A stretch of DNA of 64,000 bases from Janthinobacterium sp. ROICE36 (GCF_002869965.1 NZ_PEBS01000008.1:58815-122814); one strand, 5' to 3'. Counted from the first letter of the stretch, positions 54,468-63,837 are shown. A program made the numbers and translations. The notes: generated by a model from the letters alone, not told the origin.

Positions 54468-55955
54468 TTACGGTTTTCCACTCTTGCCTGCCTTGTCGGC
54501 GGCAGCAATTTGCGCCTCAAAACGGGTGAAACGGACATCGAGCGCTTTCAGCAAACGTTGCTTGTCGGCTTCAGCCAAAAACGCATAACGCAGGCTGTTG
54601 TATGACAGCTTTTTGATTTCCGCATAATTAGTCTTGTACTGGCTGGCAAACAGCACGTATTCATTCGACAGGGTATTGCGCGAGACGCCTGCGTCATCGG
54701 TGGAAATGACGAAGGGCACGCCATACTTGCGGTACAGGGTGATCGGATGGGCCTGGCCCTTGATACCAAGAATGTAATCGTTGCTGGTCAGGTTCACTTC
54801 CACGGGAATATTGCGTTCGCGCATCTTCTGCATGGTGGCCAGCGCATTGTGTTCGTACGCGATATCCATGCCATGACCAATCCGGTCGGCACCGGCCACA
54901 TCGACGGCTTCGGCGATATGGAACGCCATGCCTTCCGGCGGCACCATGCCCAGCGCCAGCTCGCCGGCGTGCAAGGCGATCTTGACGTTCGGATATTTGG
55001 CCTTGAGGAACTTGAACATTTCCATGTGCAGGCTGTAATCGCGCATGGACACATTCACGCTTTCCTGGCCCACAATGTTCACGCCCACCAGCAGCGGATT
55101 CAGGCTGGCTGCCTTGAACGCGGCCAGCATCGAGGAAAAAACTTGCGATGGCGACAGGAAACGCAGCACATACGCCTGGTAACGCATGGTGAAATTGGCA
55201 TCGTCGATGCCGGCGCTGCTGGCGTTCACGTTGTCGTTATAGGCGGTGATGCTTTTCTGGAAGCTGGCGTCCTGCTCGAGGCTCTGCGTCCAATTGCCCA
55301 ACACGGCTTGCAACGCTGCGGGCGGCAAGCCCGGCGCCAGCACTTGCTGGTCGAACTGCGCGTTCTGTACGAATGGCGACAGCTCGAAAATCGTCTCGAT
55401 GTAGCTGAGGTTTTCCGCGATGGCGCGCTGCTTCAGGGTGCTCAGGCCGTCCGCCGTATTGCTCGACGCCACGGGGCCGAAGTAGCCAAACGTATCAAAG
55501 AAGGTCCGGTCCGGCGGCGTCTGGATGGCGCCGTGGTTGTAGAAATCCTTGGTCGACCAGCGCTGCAGCAATTGCGCATACAGGCCCGCATCGGCAAATA
55601 CTTCCGTGGACGACAGACAGCCACGCTGCGCGGGCGGCTTGGCGCGCTCGGCCGCCACGACGTCCTTGTTGCTTTCGATGCGGTACGTCGTCTTGTTGAC
55701 GCAATAGTTTTCCTTGTCGACCCAGTCGAGGAATTGCTCGGCGTAAATGGCACCCGAGTAGTGGTGATGCAGATCGCCGCCCTTGGGCATCATGGAAAAG
55801 AACAGGCTCAACTCGGCTGTCTTCGGCTGCGCGCCCGACACCAGGGCGGCAAAATGGCGCGCGGTGGCCGCTTCATTGGAAGACGGGGCGGCTTGCGCCA
55901 TTCCGGTCAATGCCAGCGCGGCGCCAAGCGCCAGGCCAGTGAGTTTCTTGTGCAT
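54468..55955 (-). CDS. Exported adenosine deaminase (ADA/ADGF-like)
   Basis: 495 residues with a signal peptide (1-22, ALALTGMAQA), unlike the cytoplasmic bacterial Add of about 340 residues. The zinc site is complete: DLHHHYSG (His63, His65), ALHAGE (His and catalytic Glu), GHGMD, and STDDAG (Asp pair). An extra N-terminal region and insertions resemble secreted adenosine deaminase growth factor-type enzymes. It converts adenosine to inosine outside the cytoplasm, before uptake. It follows guaD by 43 bases as the last gene of the purine operon. Confidence 0.9.
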   Translation of the reverse strand: MHKKLTGLALGAALALTGMAQAAPSSNEAATARHFAALVSGAQPKTAELSLFFSMMPKGGDLHHHYSGAIYAEQFLDWVDKENYCVNKTTYRIESNKDVVAAERAKPPAQRGCLSSTEVFADAGLYAQLLQRWSTKDFYNHGAIQTPPDRTFFDTFGYFGPVASSNTADGLSTLKQRAIAENLSYIETIFELSPFVQNAQFDQQVLAPGLPPAALQAVLGNWTQSLEQDASFQKSITAYNDNVNASSAGIDDANFTMRYQAYVLRFLSPSQVFSSMLAAFKAASLNPLLVGVNIVGQESVNVSMRDYSLHMEMFKFLKAKYPNVKIALHAGELALGMVPPEGMAFHIAEAVDVAGADRIGHGMDIAYEHNALATMQKMRERNIPVEVNLTSNDYILGIKGQAHPITLYRKYGVPFVISTDDAGVSRNTLSNEYVLFASQYKTNYAEIKKLSYNSLRYAFLAEADKQRLLKALDVRFTRFEAQIAAADKAGKSGKP

Positions 55956-55998
55956 TCGCGTTCTCGCTCAGGATAATTCGTATGGAACAACGGGTAGG

Positions 55999-57315
55999 TC
56001 AGCGCTGCCCCCGCACATGCACGCATTGCCCGCCTGAATAAGTGGCGGCCACGGCGCGGTCGTCGCCCAGCAGCGCAAAGGCAAACAGCAATTCCTCCAG
56101 GCTTAGACAGCCAGCCGTGCGACGCGCCAGCAGCGGCGTCGATTGCTTGTCGAGCACGATGAAGTCCGCTTCCGTGCCTGCCGTGAAATTGCCCAGGGTA
56201 CCTTCCAGTTGCATGGCCCGTGCCGCGCCCAGGGTCGCCAGGTAAAACATGCGCAAGGCGGGCAGATAACTGCCTTTCAAGCGTGCTACTTTATAGGCTT
56301 CGTTCATGGTTTGCAACATCGAGAACGAGGTGCCGCCGCCCACGTCGGTCGCCAGCGACAGCAGCACGTGCGCCGCATCGGCCCGCTCGAAATCGAACAG
56401 GCCGCTACCGAGGAACAAGTTGGAGGTGGGACAAATGGCGGCCGCCGAGGACGTTTCCGCCATGCGCGCGCGGTCGCGCTCATCGAGCCAGATGCAATGG
56501 CCGAACATGGCGCGCGGGCGCAGCATGCCGTACTGGTCATACACATCGAGGTAGCTGCGTGCCTGCGGGTGCAGTTCGCGCACCCAGCGGCACTCATCCT
56601 CGTTTTCCGACACATGCGTCTGCAGATAGGTATCCGGATAGGCGCGCGCCAGTTCGCCCGCCAGGTGCATCTGCTCATTCGTGGACGTCGGCACGAAGCG
56701 GGGCGTGATCGCATATAGCGAGCGCCCATGCTTGTGCCAGCGCCGGATCAGCTCTTCGCTTTCGCGCGCGCCGGACTCGGCCGTGTCGCGCAGGAATTCG
56801 GGGCAGTTGCGGTCCATCATGACCTTGCCCGCCACCATGCGCAAGCCACGCGCCTCGCTGGCGCCAAAGAAGGCGTCCACCGATTGCGGATGCACGCTGC
56901 CATACACCATGGCCGTGGTGGTGCCGCAGCGCAGCAGTTCATCGAGGAAAAACTCGGCGACATTGCGCGCGTGGACAGGGTCTTCAAACGCGCGCTCGGT
57001 GGGAAAGGTGTAGGTTTCCAGCCACGGCAGCAAGCCGGGGGCCGGCGAGGCGATCATTTCCGTCTGCGGGAAATGCAAATGCGTGTCGATAAAACCAGGC
57101 ACGATCAGCTTGCCCCGGTAATCGACGATCTGCGTGCCTGGCGGCAAAGTCGTCTGCAGCTGCGCGTAATCGCCGGCTGCCACGACCTTGCCATCGGCCA
57201 CGATCAGCAAGCCATCGGCATGCCAGGCGTGCGCGTCCTCGGTGAAAGCGGGATCGGCGTGGAAGTGCAGCAAGCTGGCACGGTAGGCTTGCAATGTGGC
57301 AGGTACAATCGACAT
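55999..57315 (-). CDS. guaD: Guanine deaminase
   Basis: 438 residues of the amidohydrolase type. DTHLHFPQ (His79, His81) and TEMIASPAPGLLPWLETYTF are diagnostic for GuaD, with THVSENEDE, FGHCIWL and ATDVGGGTSFSML completing the metal and base sites. It turns guanine into xanthine, the substrate of the xanthine dehydrogenase encoded just upstream. The start is 9 bases after the xdhC stop. Cytoplasmic. Confidence 0.95.
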   Translation of the reverse strand: MSIVPATLQAYRASLLHFHADPAFTEDAHAWHADGLLIVADGKVVAAGDYAQLQTTLPPGTQIVDYRGKLIVPGFIDTHLHFPQTEMIASPAPGLLPWLETYTFPTERAFEDPVHARNVAEFFLDELLRCGTTTAMVYGSVHPQSVDAFFGASEARGLRMVAGKVMMDRNCPEFLRDTAESGARESEELIRRWHKHGRSLYAITPRFVPTSTNEQMHLAGELARAYPDTYLQTHVSENEDECRWVRELHPQARSYLDVYDQYGMLRPRAMFGHCIWLDERDRARMAETSSAAAICPTSNLFLGSGLFDFERADAAHVLLSLATDVGGGTSFSMLQTMNEAYKVARLKGSYLPALRMFYLATLGAARAMQLEGTLGNFTAGTEADFIVLDKQSTPLLARRTAGCLSLEELLFAFALLGDDRAVAATYSGGQCVHVRGQR

Positions 57316-57324
57316 GACTTCTTT

Positions 57325-58392
57325 CTATAACGGGTGTATGGCGGCGCGTTTTTTGCGGCGCGATGGCGCGCTGGCGGGTACCAGCCGCAGCGGTGTGGCC
57401 AGGGCCGCGCTAGCGGCTTCCTCCCACACCATCAGTAATTGACAGGCAACGGCGGCGGCGATCACGGCCGGCGCCTTGTTGCGGATACCTGGCATGCCGA
57501 TGGGGCAGACCATGGCGGCGATTCGCGCCTCGGACACGCCGCGCGCCTGCAGGCGGCGCTCGAACTGCTGGCGTTTCGTGTGCGAACCGATCAAGCCGAA
57601 CCAGCCGGCATCCATGCGCGCCATGATGGCTTGCGTCAAGCGCTGATCGAGCGCATGACTGTGCGTCATGACGAGAAAACTGCCGCCGGGCGGCGCCATG
57701 GCGACAAATTCTTCGGGCGTATCGGTGGCGGCGGCGCATACATTATCGGGCAACGCCGCGGGAAACATGTCTTCGCGCTCGTCGACCCAGGTGATAGTGC
57801 AGGGCAAGTGGGCCAGCGCGCGCACGATGGCGGCACCCACGTGGCCGGCGCCGAACAGCGTCAAATGGGCACGCGGCGCCAGGCAGGGGTCGACCAGCCA
57901 GCGCCGCCCCAGGCCGTCCTGCGCCACATGGGTTGCGCGCTCGCGCGAAAACGTGTCGGGCGCCTGGCCCGGCATGCCGACAACCATGGTGCCCGCCGCA
58001 TCGAACAGGGCCGAAGCGCTCTCGCCATCGAGCGCCGTGACCTTCCAGCTGTCGTGCTGGCGCCGTTCGCGCAAAACAGCCAGCAACTCTTTCAGGCTGG
58101 CATCGACATACTCGAACGCCAGGTGGACGACACCGCCGCAACATTGTCCCAGGCTGGGGCCGAGCGCGAAACGCTCGAGCCGCGCATGCGTGTCTCTTGT
58201 CGCCAGCATGCTCTTGGCAATTTCCACGGCGCGCAGTTCCAGGTGGCCGCCGCCGATGGTGTCCATTTGAGCATCGAGGGTGACGCGCATCTTCGCCCCC
58301 GCCTCGCGCGGCCCGGACCCTTCCACCAGGGCGACCGTCACCAGCACCGATGCCTGCGTATCGTTCTCCATTGCTGTCAGCCAGTCGCTCAT
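57325..58392 (-). CDS. xdhC: Xanthine dehydrogenase accessory protein XdhC
   Basis: 355 residues. The N-terminal XdhC domain has GSGPREAGAKMRVT, DTIGGGHLE and the LGPSLGQCCGG cysteine motif. The C-terminal Rossmann-like domain starts LTLFGAGHVGAAIVRAL. XdhC binds molybdenum cofactor, helps its sulfuration and inserts it into XdhB. It starts 9 bases after the xdhB stop. A basic tail (SRRKKRA) ends the protein. Confidence 0.94.
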   Translation of the reverse strand: MSDWLTAMENDTQASVLVTVALVEGSGPREAGAKMRVTLDAQMDTIGGGHLELRAVEIAKSMLATRDTHARLERFALGPSLGQCCGGVVHLAFEYVDASLKELLAVLRERRQHDSWKVTALDGESASALFDAAGTMVVGMPGQAPDTFSRERATHVAQDGLGRRWLVDPCLAPRAHLTLFGAGHVGAAIVRALAHLPCTITWVDEREDMFPAALPDNVCAAATDTPEEFVAMAPPGGSFLVMTHSHALDQRLTQAIMARMDAGWFGLIGSHTKRQQFERRLQARGVSEARIAAMVCPIGMPGIRNKAPAVIAAAVACQLLMVWEEAASAALATPLRLVPASAPSRRKKRAAIHPL

Positions 58393-58401
58393 TCTCTGCT
58401 C

Positions 58402-60747
58402 CTATGCGTTAGCGAAAACCGCTTGCACGGCCATGACCGCCTTGAGGATTTCCTCGCTGGTGGCCGGTGCATTCAGCGGCGGCTGGACGGCGTGATTTCC
58501 CACGCTGGAAATGGCGTCGCGGATGGCAAAGAACACGGAAAACGGCAACAGCAGCGGTGGCTCGCCCACGGCTTTGGAACGGTGGATGCTGTCTTCCACA
58601 TTGCGGTTCTGAAATAGCTTGACGCGAAAATCTTCCGGGCAATCGGAAATGCCGGGAATTTTGTACGTCGATGGCGCGTGCGTCATCAACTTGCCCGCCG
58701 CATTCCACCACAGCTGCTCCGTCGTCAGCCAGCCCATGCCCTGAATAAACGCGCCTTCCACTTGACCCAGATCAATCGCGGGATTGAGCGATTGGCCCGC
58801 GTCGTACAAAGCATCCGCGCGCAGCAGTTTCCACTCCCCCGTCAGGGTATCGACCACCACTTCAGCCACGGCCGCGCCATACGCATAGTAGGAAAACGGA
58901 TGGCCCGTCATCGTCTTCGCATCCCACGACAGGCCGGGCGTGGCATAAAAACCGTCCGACCACAGTTGTACGCGGGCCAGGTAAGCCTTTTGCACCAGCT
59001 CCGCAAACGCCACGACATGGCCGTTAACGTGGATATGGTTATCGAAGAAGCGCACAGTGCCAGCGTCGCCACCATACAGTTTGACCGCGTAATCAGCCAG
59101 GCGTTCACGGATCTGGCGCGCCGCATCCTGCGCCGCCTTGCCGTTCAGGTCGGCGCCGGTGGACGCCGCCGTGGCCGACGTGTTTGCCACCTTGCTGGTG
59201 TCGGTGGCCGTAGCGCGCACACATTCGAGGTCCAGGCCCAGTTCGTGCGCCACCACCTGCATGACCTTGGTATTGATCCCTTGCCCCATTTCCGTGCCGC
59301 CATGGTTGACCAGCACGGAGCCATCCACGTACACGTAGACCAGCGCACCGGCCTGGTTCAGATGCGTGACGTTGAAGGCGATGCCGAATTTCAAGGGCGT
59401 GAATGCCAGGCCCTTCTTCAAAATAGGGCTGGCCTCGTTGAACGCATCGATGGCCAGGCGGCGCGCGCGGTAATCGCTGCTGTCTTCCAGTTCGGCAACC
59501 AGTTCATGGATGACGTTGTCGACGATTTTTTGCCCGTACGGCGTGACATTGCGTCCGTCCCCATCGTTGCGGCCATAGAAGTTGAGCAGGCGGATATCGA
59601 GCGCATCGCGTTGTAAATGGCGGGCGATTTCATCGATCACGTACTCGATGGCGATGGCGCCCTGCGGCCCGCCAAAGCCCCGAAAAGCCGTGTTCGACTG
59701 GGTATTCGTCTTGCCGCAGGCGGCGCGGATATCCACGTCGGATAAATAATAAGTGTTGTCGAAATGGCAGACGGCGCGCGTGGCGACGGGGCCGGACAAG
59801 TCGGCCGAGTAGCCGGCGCGCGTGGTCATGTCGACCTTGGCGGCAAGGATACGCCCATCGTCGTCGTAGCCCACCTCATACTCATAATAAAAACAGTGAC
59901 GTTTGCCCGTCACCAGCATGTCGTCATCGCGGTCGGCGCGCAATTTGACGGGACGCTTCAGTTTTGCCGCTGCAATCGATGCGGCTGCCGCCCACAGGGC
60001 CGACTGCGATTCCTTGCCGCCGAAACCACCGCCCATGCGACGGCATTCAACGGTGATGTTATGCGAATGCACGCCCAGTGCATGCGCCACCACGTGCTGC
60101 ATCTCGCTCGGATGCTGGGTAGAACACAACACCAGCATGCCTTGTGCTTCCTTCGGGATGGCGTAGGAAATCTGTCCTTCCAGGTAAAACTGTTCCTGAC
60201 CACCCACATACAGCTGGCCCTTGACCACATGCGGCGCCTTCTCGAACGCGACCTGGTAGTTACCCCGCGTCAGCTGCATGGGCGGCAGCACGTATGATTG
60301 CGCGGCCTTGGCCGCTTGCGGCGTCATGATCGCCGGCAGCTCGTCATAGGTGACTTGCGCCAGACGGGCGGCGCGGCACGCATGGTCGTGCGTATCGGCC
60401 ACCACGATGAAGATGGGCTGGCCCACGTATTGCACCAGATCAAACGCCAGGATGGGATCGTCGTGGATAATGGGGCCGCAATCATTGGTGCCGGGAATAT
60501 CCTGTGCCGTGTAGACGGCGACAACCCCTGGCGCATCACGCACGGCGGACAAATCCATGGCCGTGATACGCGCGTGCGGCTTTTGCGACAAGCCCAGCGC
60601 CGCATGCAAGGTGCCTTGCAGTTCGGCGATATCGTCCGTATAGGTGGCTTGCCCAAGCACATGCAATTGCGCCGATTCATGGGGACTGGGCTTGCCCACG
60701 GCGCTCCAGGCGGCCGCTTGCAGTTCGGGCGTGGCAGGATGGTTCAT
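58402..60747 (-). CDS. xdhB: Xanthine dehydrogenase molybdopterin-binding subunit XdhB
   Basis: 781 residues. Molybdopterin contacts and substrate residues are intact: GGQEQFYLEGQ, AFRGFGGPQG (the substrate Arg), GTEMGQGINTKVMQV, and the catalytic Glu in KAVGEPPLLLPFSV. It hydroxylates hypoxanthine and xanthine to urate. It pairs with XdhA, whose stop is 10 bases upstream. Normal length for two-subunit bacterial XDH. Confidence 0.95.
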   Translation of the reverse strand: MNHPATPELQAAAWSAVGKPSPHESAQLHVLGQATYTDDIAELQGTLHAALGLSQKPHARITAMDLSAVRDAPGVVAVYTAQDIPGTNDCGPIIHDDPILAFDLVQYVGQPIFIVVADTHDHACRAARLAQVTYDELPAIMTPQAAKAAQSYVLPPMQLTRGNYQVAFEKAPHVVKGQLYVGGQEQFYLEGQISYAIPKEAQGMLVLCSTQHPSEMQHVVAHALGVHSHNITVECRRMGGGFGGKESQSALWAAAASIAAAKLKRPVKLRADRDDDMLVTGKRHCFYYEYEVGYDDDGRILAAKVDMTTRAGYSADLSGPVATRAVCHFDNTYYLSDVDIRAACGKTNTQSNTAFRGFGGPQGAIAIEYVIDEIARHLQRDALDIRLLNFYGRNDGDGRNVTPYGQKIVDNVIHELVAELEDSSDYRARRLAIDAFNEASPILKKGLAFTPLKFGIAFNVTHLNQAGALVYVYVDGSVLVNHGGTEMGQGINTKVMQVVAHELGLDLECVRATATDTSKVANTSATAASTGADLNGKAAQDAARQIRERLADYAVKLYGGDAGTVRFFDNHIHVNGHVVAFAELVQKAYLARVQLWSDGFYATPGLSWDAKTMTGHPFSYYAYGAAVAEVVVDTLTGEWKLLRADALYDAGQSLNPAIDLGQVEGAFIQGMGWLTTEQLWWNAAGKLMTHAPSTYKIPGISDCPEDFRVKLFQNRNVEDSIHRSKAVGEPPLLLPFSVFFAIRDAISSVGNHAVQPPLNAPATSEEILKAVMAVQAVFANA

Positions 60748-60757
60748 GCTGGTCCTT

Positions 60758-62224
60758 TCAAGCGCGGCAAGCGTAGGCGTTGACGGCGGTGCGCAGCAAA
60801 GGCGCGCCGGAGCGTGTTTCCAGCCAGAAGCGGCGCAACAGATTTTGTGCCGTCGTCATGCGATAGGTAGTCGAGGCGCGCATATCGGACAGCGGTGCGT
60901 AATCGTCGGCCAGCAAGCGCATGGCGATGAGGAGATTGTCTTCCGTCCACGCCTGCCCCAGCAAAAATGCTTCCGTTTGCGTAGCGCGCTGCGGCGTGGC
61001 CGCCATGCCCCCAAAGGCGATGCGCGCGTCCACGATGCGCTCGCCGTCAAGCTGGAAGGCAAATGCTGCGCACACGGCCGAGATATCCTGGTCAAAACGC
61101 TTGGCCAGTTTATACGTGCGGAAATGCACATCGGCACGCGGCAAGGGCACGCGCACGGCTTCGACGAATTCGCCGGGTTGCAGATCTTTCTTTTGGTAAC
61201 CCAGATAGAAGTTTTCCAGCGGCATGCTGCGCTGGCCGGCGGGACCGCGCAGCATGATCTCGCTGCCCAGCGCAATCAGCCACGGCATCGAATCGCCGAT
61301 GGGCGAACCATTGGCCACGTTGCCGCCCAAGGTGCCGACGTTGCGGATCGGCAAGGAAGCAAAGCGCTGCCACAGTTCCGACAACTCGTCTGGATAGTGC
61401 TTGCACAGCGCCGCATAGGCATCGTTCAGGCTGGCGCCAGCGCCGATGTGCAGCTTGTCGTGCGCAATGGCGATGGTTTTCAGCGCTGCCACGTTGCCCA
61501 GATAAATGATGTCGCCCAGGTCGCGCAGTTGCTTGGTGACCCACAAACCCACATCGGTGGAGCCGGCCAGCAGACACGCTTGCGGCTTTGCCGCGCGCAG
61601 CGCCACCAGTTCAGCGATGCTGCGTGGCGCGTGGAAGTGCTGGCCACCGTGTTCATAGGTGCTCACGCTAACGCGCTGCAGCGCATGCAATTGCTGCGCC
61701 AAAGCATCACGGTCGAATGTCACAAGCGGCAGTTCCCCCATGCGCCTGGCCGCATCAATGATGGGACGGTAGCCGGTGCAGCGGCACAGATTGCCCGACA
61801 GCGTATCGTCGATTTCGCAGCGCGTGGGCGTCTCGCCGTTTTTCGCCAGATACATGCCCCACAGCGACATGACAAAACCGGGCGTGCAAAAACCGCACTG
61901 GGAACCGTGGCATTCGACCATCGCCTGCTGCACCGGGTGCAAGGCGCCATCGGACTGCTGCAAGTCTTCCACGGAAAACAGGGCCTTGCCATCGAGGGTA
62001 GGCGTCAGCTGGATGCAGGCGTTGACGGCCTTCATCTCGACCTGGCCGTCAACCAGGCTGCCGATGACCACCGTACAGGCGCCGCAATCGCCCTCGGCGC
62101 AGCCTTCCTTGGTACCCGTGCAACGCAAATCCTCGCGCAGGTGCTGCAACACAGTCTGCGTAGGGGCGGCGTTGCGTACTTCCTGTACGGCACCACGGTA
62201 ATAAAAGCGGATCGGTTCTGACAT
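60758..62224 (-). CDS. xdhA: Xanthine dehydrogenase small subunit XdhA (2Fe-2S and FAD)
   Basis: 488 residues from the ATG at 62224 (CGAGG upstream; an ATG at 62287 is too far from the domain start). Residues 1-160 hold two 2Fe-2S clusters: CTGTKEGCAEGDCGAC, and CGFCTPGF with CRCTGYRP. Residues 190-360 are the FAD domain (CLLAGSTDVGLWV, IGAGASLNDAY, VGTLGGNVANGSPIGDSMP), followed by the CO-dehydrogenase flavoprotein C-terminal domain. It passes electrons from XdhB to NAD+. 100 bases separate it from puuE, enough for an internal promoter. Confidence 0.95.
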   Translation of the reverse strand: MSEPIRFYYRGAVQEVRNAAPTQTVLQHLREDLRCTGTKEGCAEGDCGACTVVIGSLVDGQVEMKAVNACIQLTPTLDGKALFSVEDLQQSDGALHPVQQAMVECHGSQCGFCTPGFVMSLWGMYLAKNGETPTRCEIDDTLSGNLCRCTGYRPIIDAARRMGELPLVTFDRDALAQQLHALQRVSVSTYEHGGQHFHAPRSIAELVALRAAKPQACLLAGSTDVGLWVTKQLRDLGDIIYLGNVAALKTIAIAHDKLHIGAGASLNDAYAALCKHYPDELSELWQRFASLPIRNVGTLGGNVANGSPIGDSMPWLIALGSEIMLRGPAGQRSMPLENFYLGYQKKDLQPGEFVEAVRVPLPRADVHFRTYKLAKRFDQDISAVCAAFAFQLDGERIVDARIAFGGMAATPQRATQTEAFLLGQAWTEDNLLIAMRLLADDYAPLSDMRASTTYRMTTAQNLLRRFWLETRSGAPLLRTAVNAYACRA

Positions 62225-62323
62225 GCTAGCCTCGGTATAGTCCCAGTATAGGAGATTAACACCGGCATAGGCGACAACTATATGCAAAGACTGATTTTAC
62301 TTATCATCCAATATCAATACCCA

Positions 62324-63277
62324 TCAGCTAGTGCAAGGATGCGTCGCATGCCAATGTTCGGCGATATCGATGCGGCGCGTGATCCACACCTGCTCATGGC
62401 GCTGCACATAGTCGAGGAAGCGCGCCAGCGCCGCAGCCCGTCCAGGCCTCCCTACCAGGCGGCAATGCAAACCCACCGACAACATTTTCGGCTGGTTCAA
62501 TCCGTTCGGATCGCCTTCCGCGTACAGCACATCGAAGGCATCCTTCAGATAATCGAAAAACTGCGTGCCCGAATTAAAGCCTTGCATGGCGGCAAAACGC
62601 ATGTCGTTCGTGTCCAGGGTGTAGGGCACGATCAGTTGCGGCTGCACGGCGGGCATGCCGGCGGCATCCGTGTACGCCACCTTCTCCCAGAACGGCAGGT
62701 CGTCGCCGTAATAATCGGCGTCGTAGCGGAAGCCGCCATGTTCGACCAGCAGTTTGCGCGTATTTGGCGAATCGCGCCCCGTATACCAGCCTTGCGGGGC
62801 GGAACCCGTCAATGCGCGGATGATCTGCACGGCTACGCGCATATGTTCGCGTTCCGTCGCTTCGTCCATGTTTTGATAGGAAATCCAGCGCAAGCCATGA
62901 CAGGCGATTTCATGCCCCAGTTGCTGGAAGGCGGCTACCGCTTCCGGATTGCGTTTCAAGGCCATCGATACGCCAAACACGGTCAGCGGCAGGCGCCGTT
63001 CCTCGAACATGCGCAGCAAGCGCCACAGCCCGGCACGCGAACCGTACTCATAAATGGACTCCATGCTCAGGTGGCGCGCAGGGAATGCGGCCGCTCCGAT
63101 TATTTCCGATAAAAACGTTTCCGAGGCGGCATCGCCATGCAACACGTTGTTTTCCGCCCCCTCCTCGTAATTGAGGACGAATTGCAGGGCGATGCGGGCC
63201 TTGCCCGGCCATTGCGGATGGGGTGGCGTGCGGCCATAGCCGATCAAGTCGCGTGGATAATGTTCGTAATTGTTCAT
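62324..63277 (-). CDS. puuE: Cofactor-independent allantoinase PuuE (polysaccharide deacetylase fold)
   Basis: 317 residues. The NodB-like fold and PuuE markers are clear: RDLIGYGRTPPHPQWPGKAR, LQFVLNYEEGAEN, SIYEYGSRAGLWRLLR, GHEIACHGLRW and GWYTGRDSPNTR. PuuE opens S-allantoin to allantoate without a metal, in contrast to AllB. It acts after UraD and before the AllC half of the 10396 fusion. It is divergent from hiuH over 121 bases that contain two perfect dyads. Confidence 0.94.
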   Translation of the reverse strand: MNNYEHYPRDLIGYGRTPPHPQWPGKARIALQFVLNYEEGAENNVLHGDAASETFLSEIIGAAAFPARHLSMESIYEYGSRAGLWRLLRMFEERRLPLTVFGVSMALKRNPEAVAAFQQLGHEIACHGLRWISYQNMDEATEREHMRVAVQIIRALTGSAPQGWYTGRDSPNTRKLLVEHGGFRYDADYYGDDLPFWEKVAYTDAAGMPAVQPQLIVPYTLDTNDMRFAAMQGFNSGTQFFDYLKDAFDVLYAEGDPNGLNQPKMLSVGLHCRLVGRPGRAAALARFLDYVQRHEQVWITRRIDIAEHWHATHPCTS

Positions 63278-63309
63278 GCGGAGGCGCGCCTATAGGAGGA
63301 CAATGTTGG

Positions 63310-63329
63310 CTATATGTCCAATCATATAG
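63310..63329. promoter_or_regulatory. Inverted repeat CTATATG-N6-CATATAG in the puuE-hiuH promoter
   Basis: A perfect 7-bp dyad 33 bases before puuE and 70 bases before hiuH. Related GTATATG (63345) and CTATATAC sequences follow toward hiuH, and another CTATATG occurs at 62278 in the puuE-xdhA gap, suggesting one regulator acting at both promoters. Confidence 0.5.
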
Positions 63330-63330
63330 T

Positions 63331-63346
63331 CCGGCGCAGTCGCCGG
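63331..63346. repeat. GC palindrome next to the CTATATG dyad
   Basis: CCGGCG-CAGT-CGCCGG is a perfect 6-bp stem with a 4-base loop, one base after the CTATATG dyad. It could be an insulating hairpin or part of a compound operator. Confidence 0.45.
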
Positions 63347-63398
63347 TATATGATTTGCACGATAAGCACATTCACTCACCCTATATACAGGATAGCAA

Positions 63399-63752
63399 AT
63401 GGGAAAACTCAGCACGCATGTACTCGATATCGCCCACGGCAGGCCGGGAGCCGGCGTCAAGGTGGCCCTGTTTTCCGTCGCGCCGGAAGGCAAAGTGTTA
63501 TTGAAGATGGATATGACGAACAGCGACGGCCGTTGCAGCACGCCATTGCTGGAAGGCGACAGCATGAAGGCGGGTCAATACGAACTGGTCTTCAACGCAG
63601 GCGACTATTTCGCCGCCCAGGGCGTGGAATTGCCCTCGCCCCGCTTCATCGATCTGGTGACCCTGGCCTTTGGTATTGCCCATACGGATGAGAATTACCA
63701 TGTGCCGCTGGTGGTATCGCCATGGTCGTATTCGACGTATCGAGGGAGTTAA
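63399..63752 (+). CDS. hiuH: 5-hydroxyisourate hydrolase (transthyretin-like)
   Basis: 117 residues, standard for HIUase. The hallmark LSTHVLD (with His7), the Arg in DGRC, the late His in YHVPL and the C-terminal YRGS tetrapeptide are all present. It hydrolyses 5-hydroxyisourate from PuuD to OHCU, the substrate of UraD. No signal peptide, so it is cytoplasmic. Divergent from puuE, with AGGAT upstream of the ATG, and followed by its own terminator. Confidence 0.96.
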   Translation: MGKLSTHVLDIAHGRPGAGVKVALFSVAPEGKVLLKMDMTNSDGRCSTPLLEGDSMKAGQYELVFNAGDYFAAQGVELPSPRFIDLVTLAFGIAHTDENYHVPLVVSPWSYSTYRGS

Positions 63753-63771
63753 TCGACGTTAGATGACAAAG

Positions 63772-63796
63772 GCAGCGCGCAGCGCTGCTTTTTTTT
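63772..63796 (+). terminator. Rho-independent terminator of hiuH
   Basis: GCAGCGC and GCGCTGC form a 7-bp stem with a GCA loop followed by eight T, 19 bases after the hiuH stop. Confidence 0.85.
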
Positions 63797-63837
63797 CGTC
63801 TGTCTGCTAGCAAAACAAAGCGTCAGACGAAAAAAAA
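63789..63837. repeat. 14-bp inverted repeat between two terminators
   Basis: TTTTTTTTCGTCTG (63789-63802) and CAGACGAAAAAAAA (63824-63837) are perfect complements around 21 bases. The left arm is the T-run of the hiuH terminator and the right arm is the A-run (U-run on the minus strand) of the rRNA terminator, so the two terminators are joined by a larger hairpin. Confidence 0.7.
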
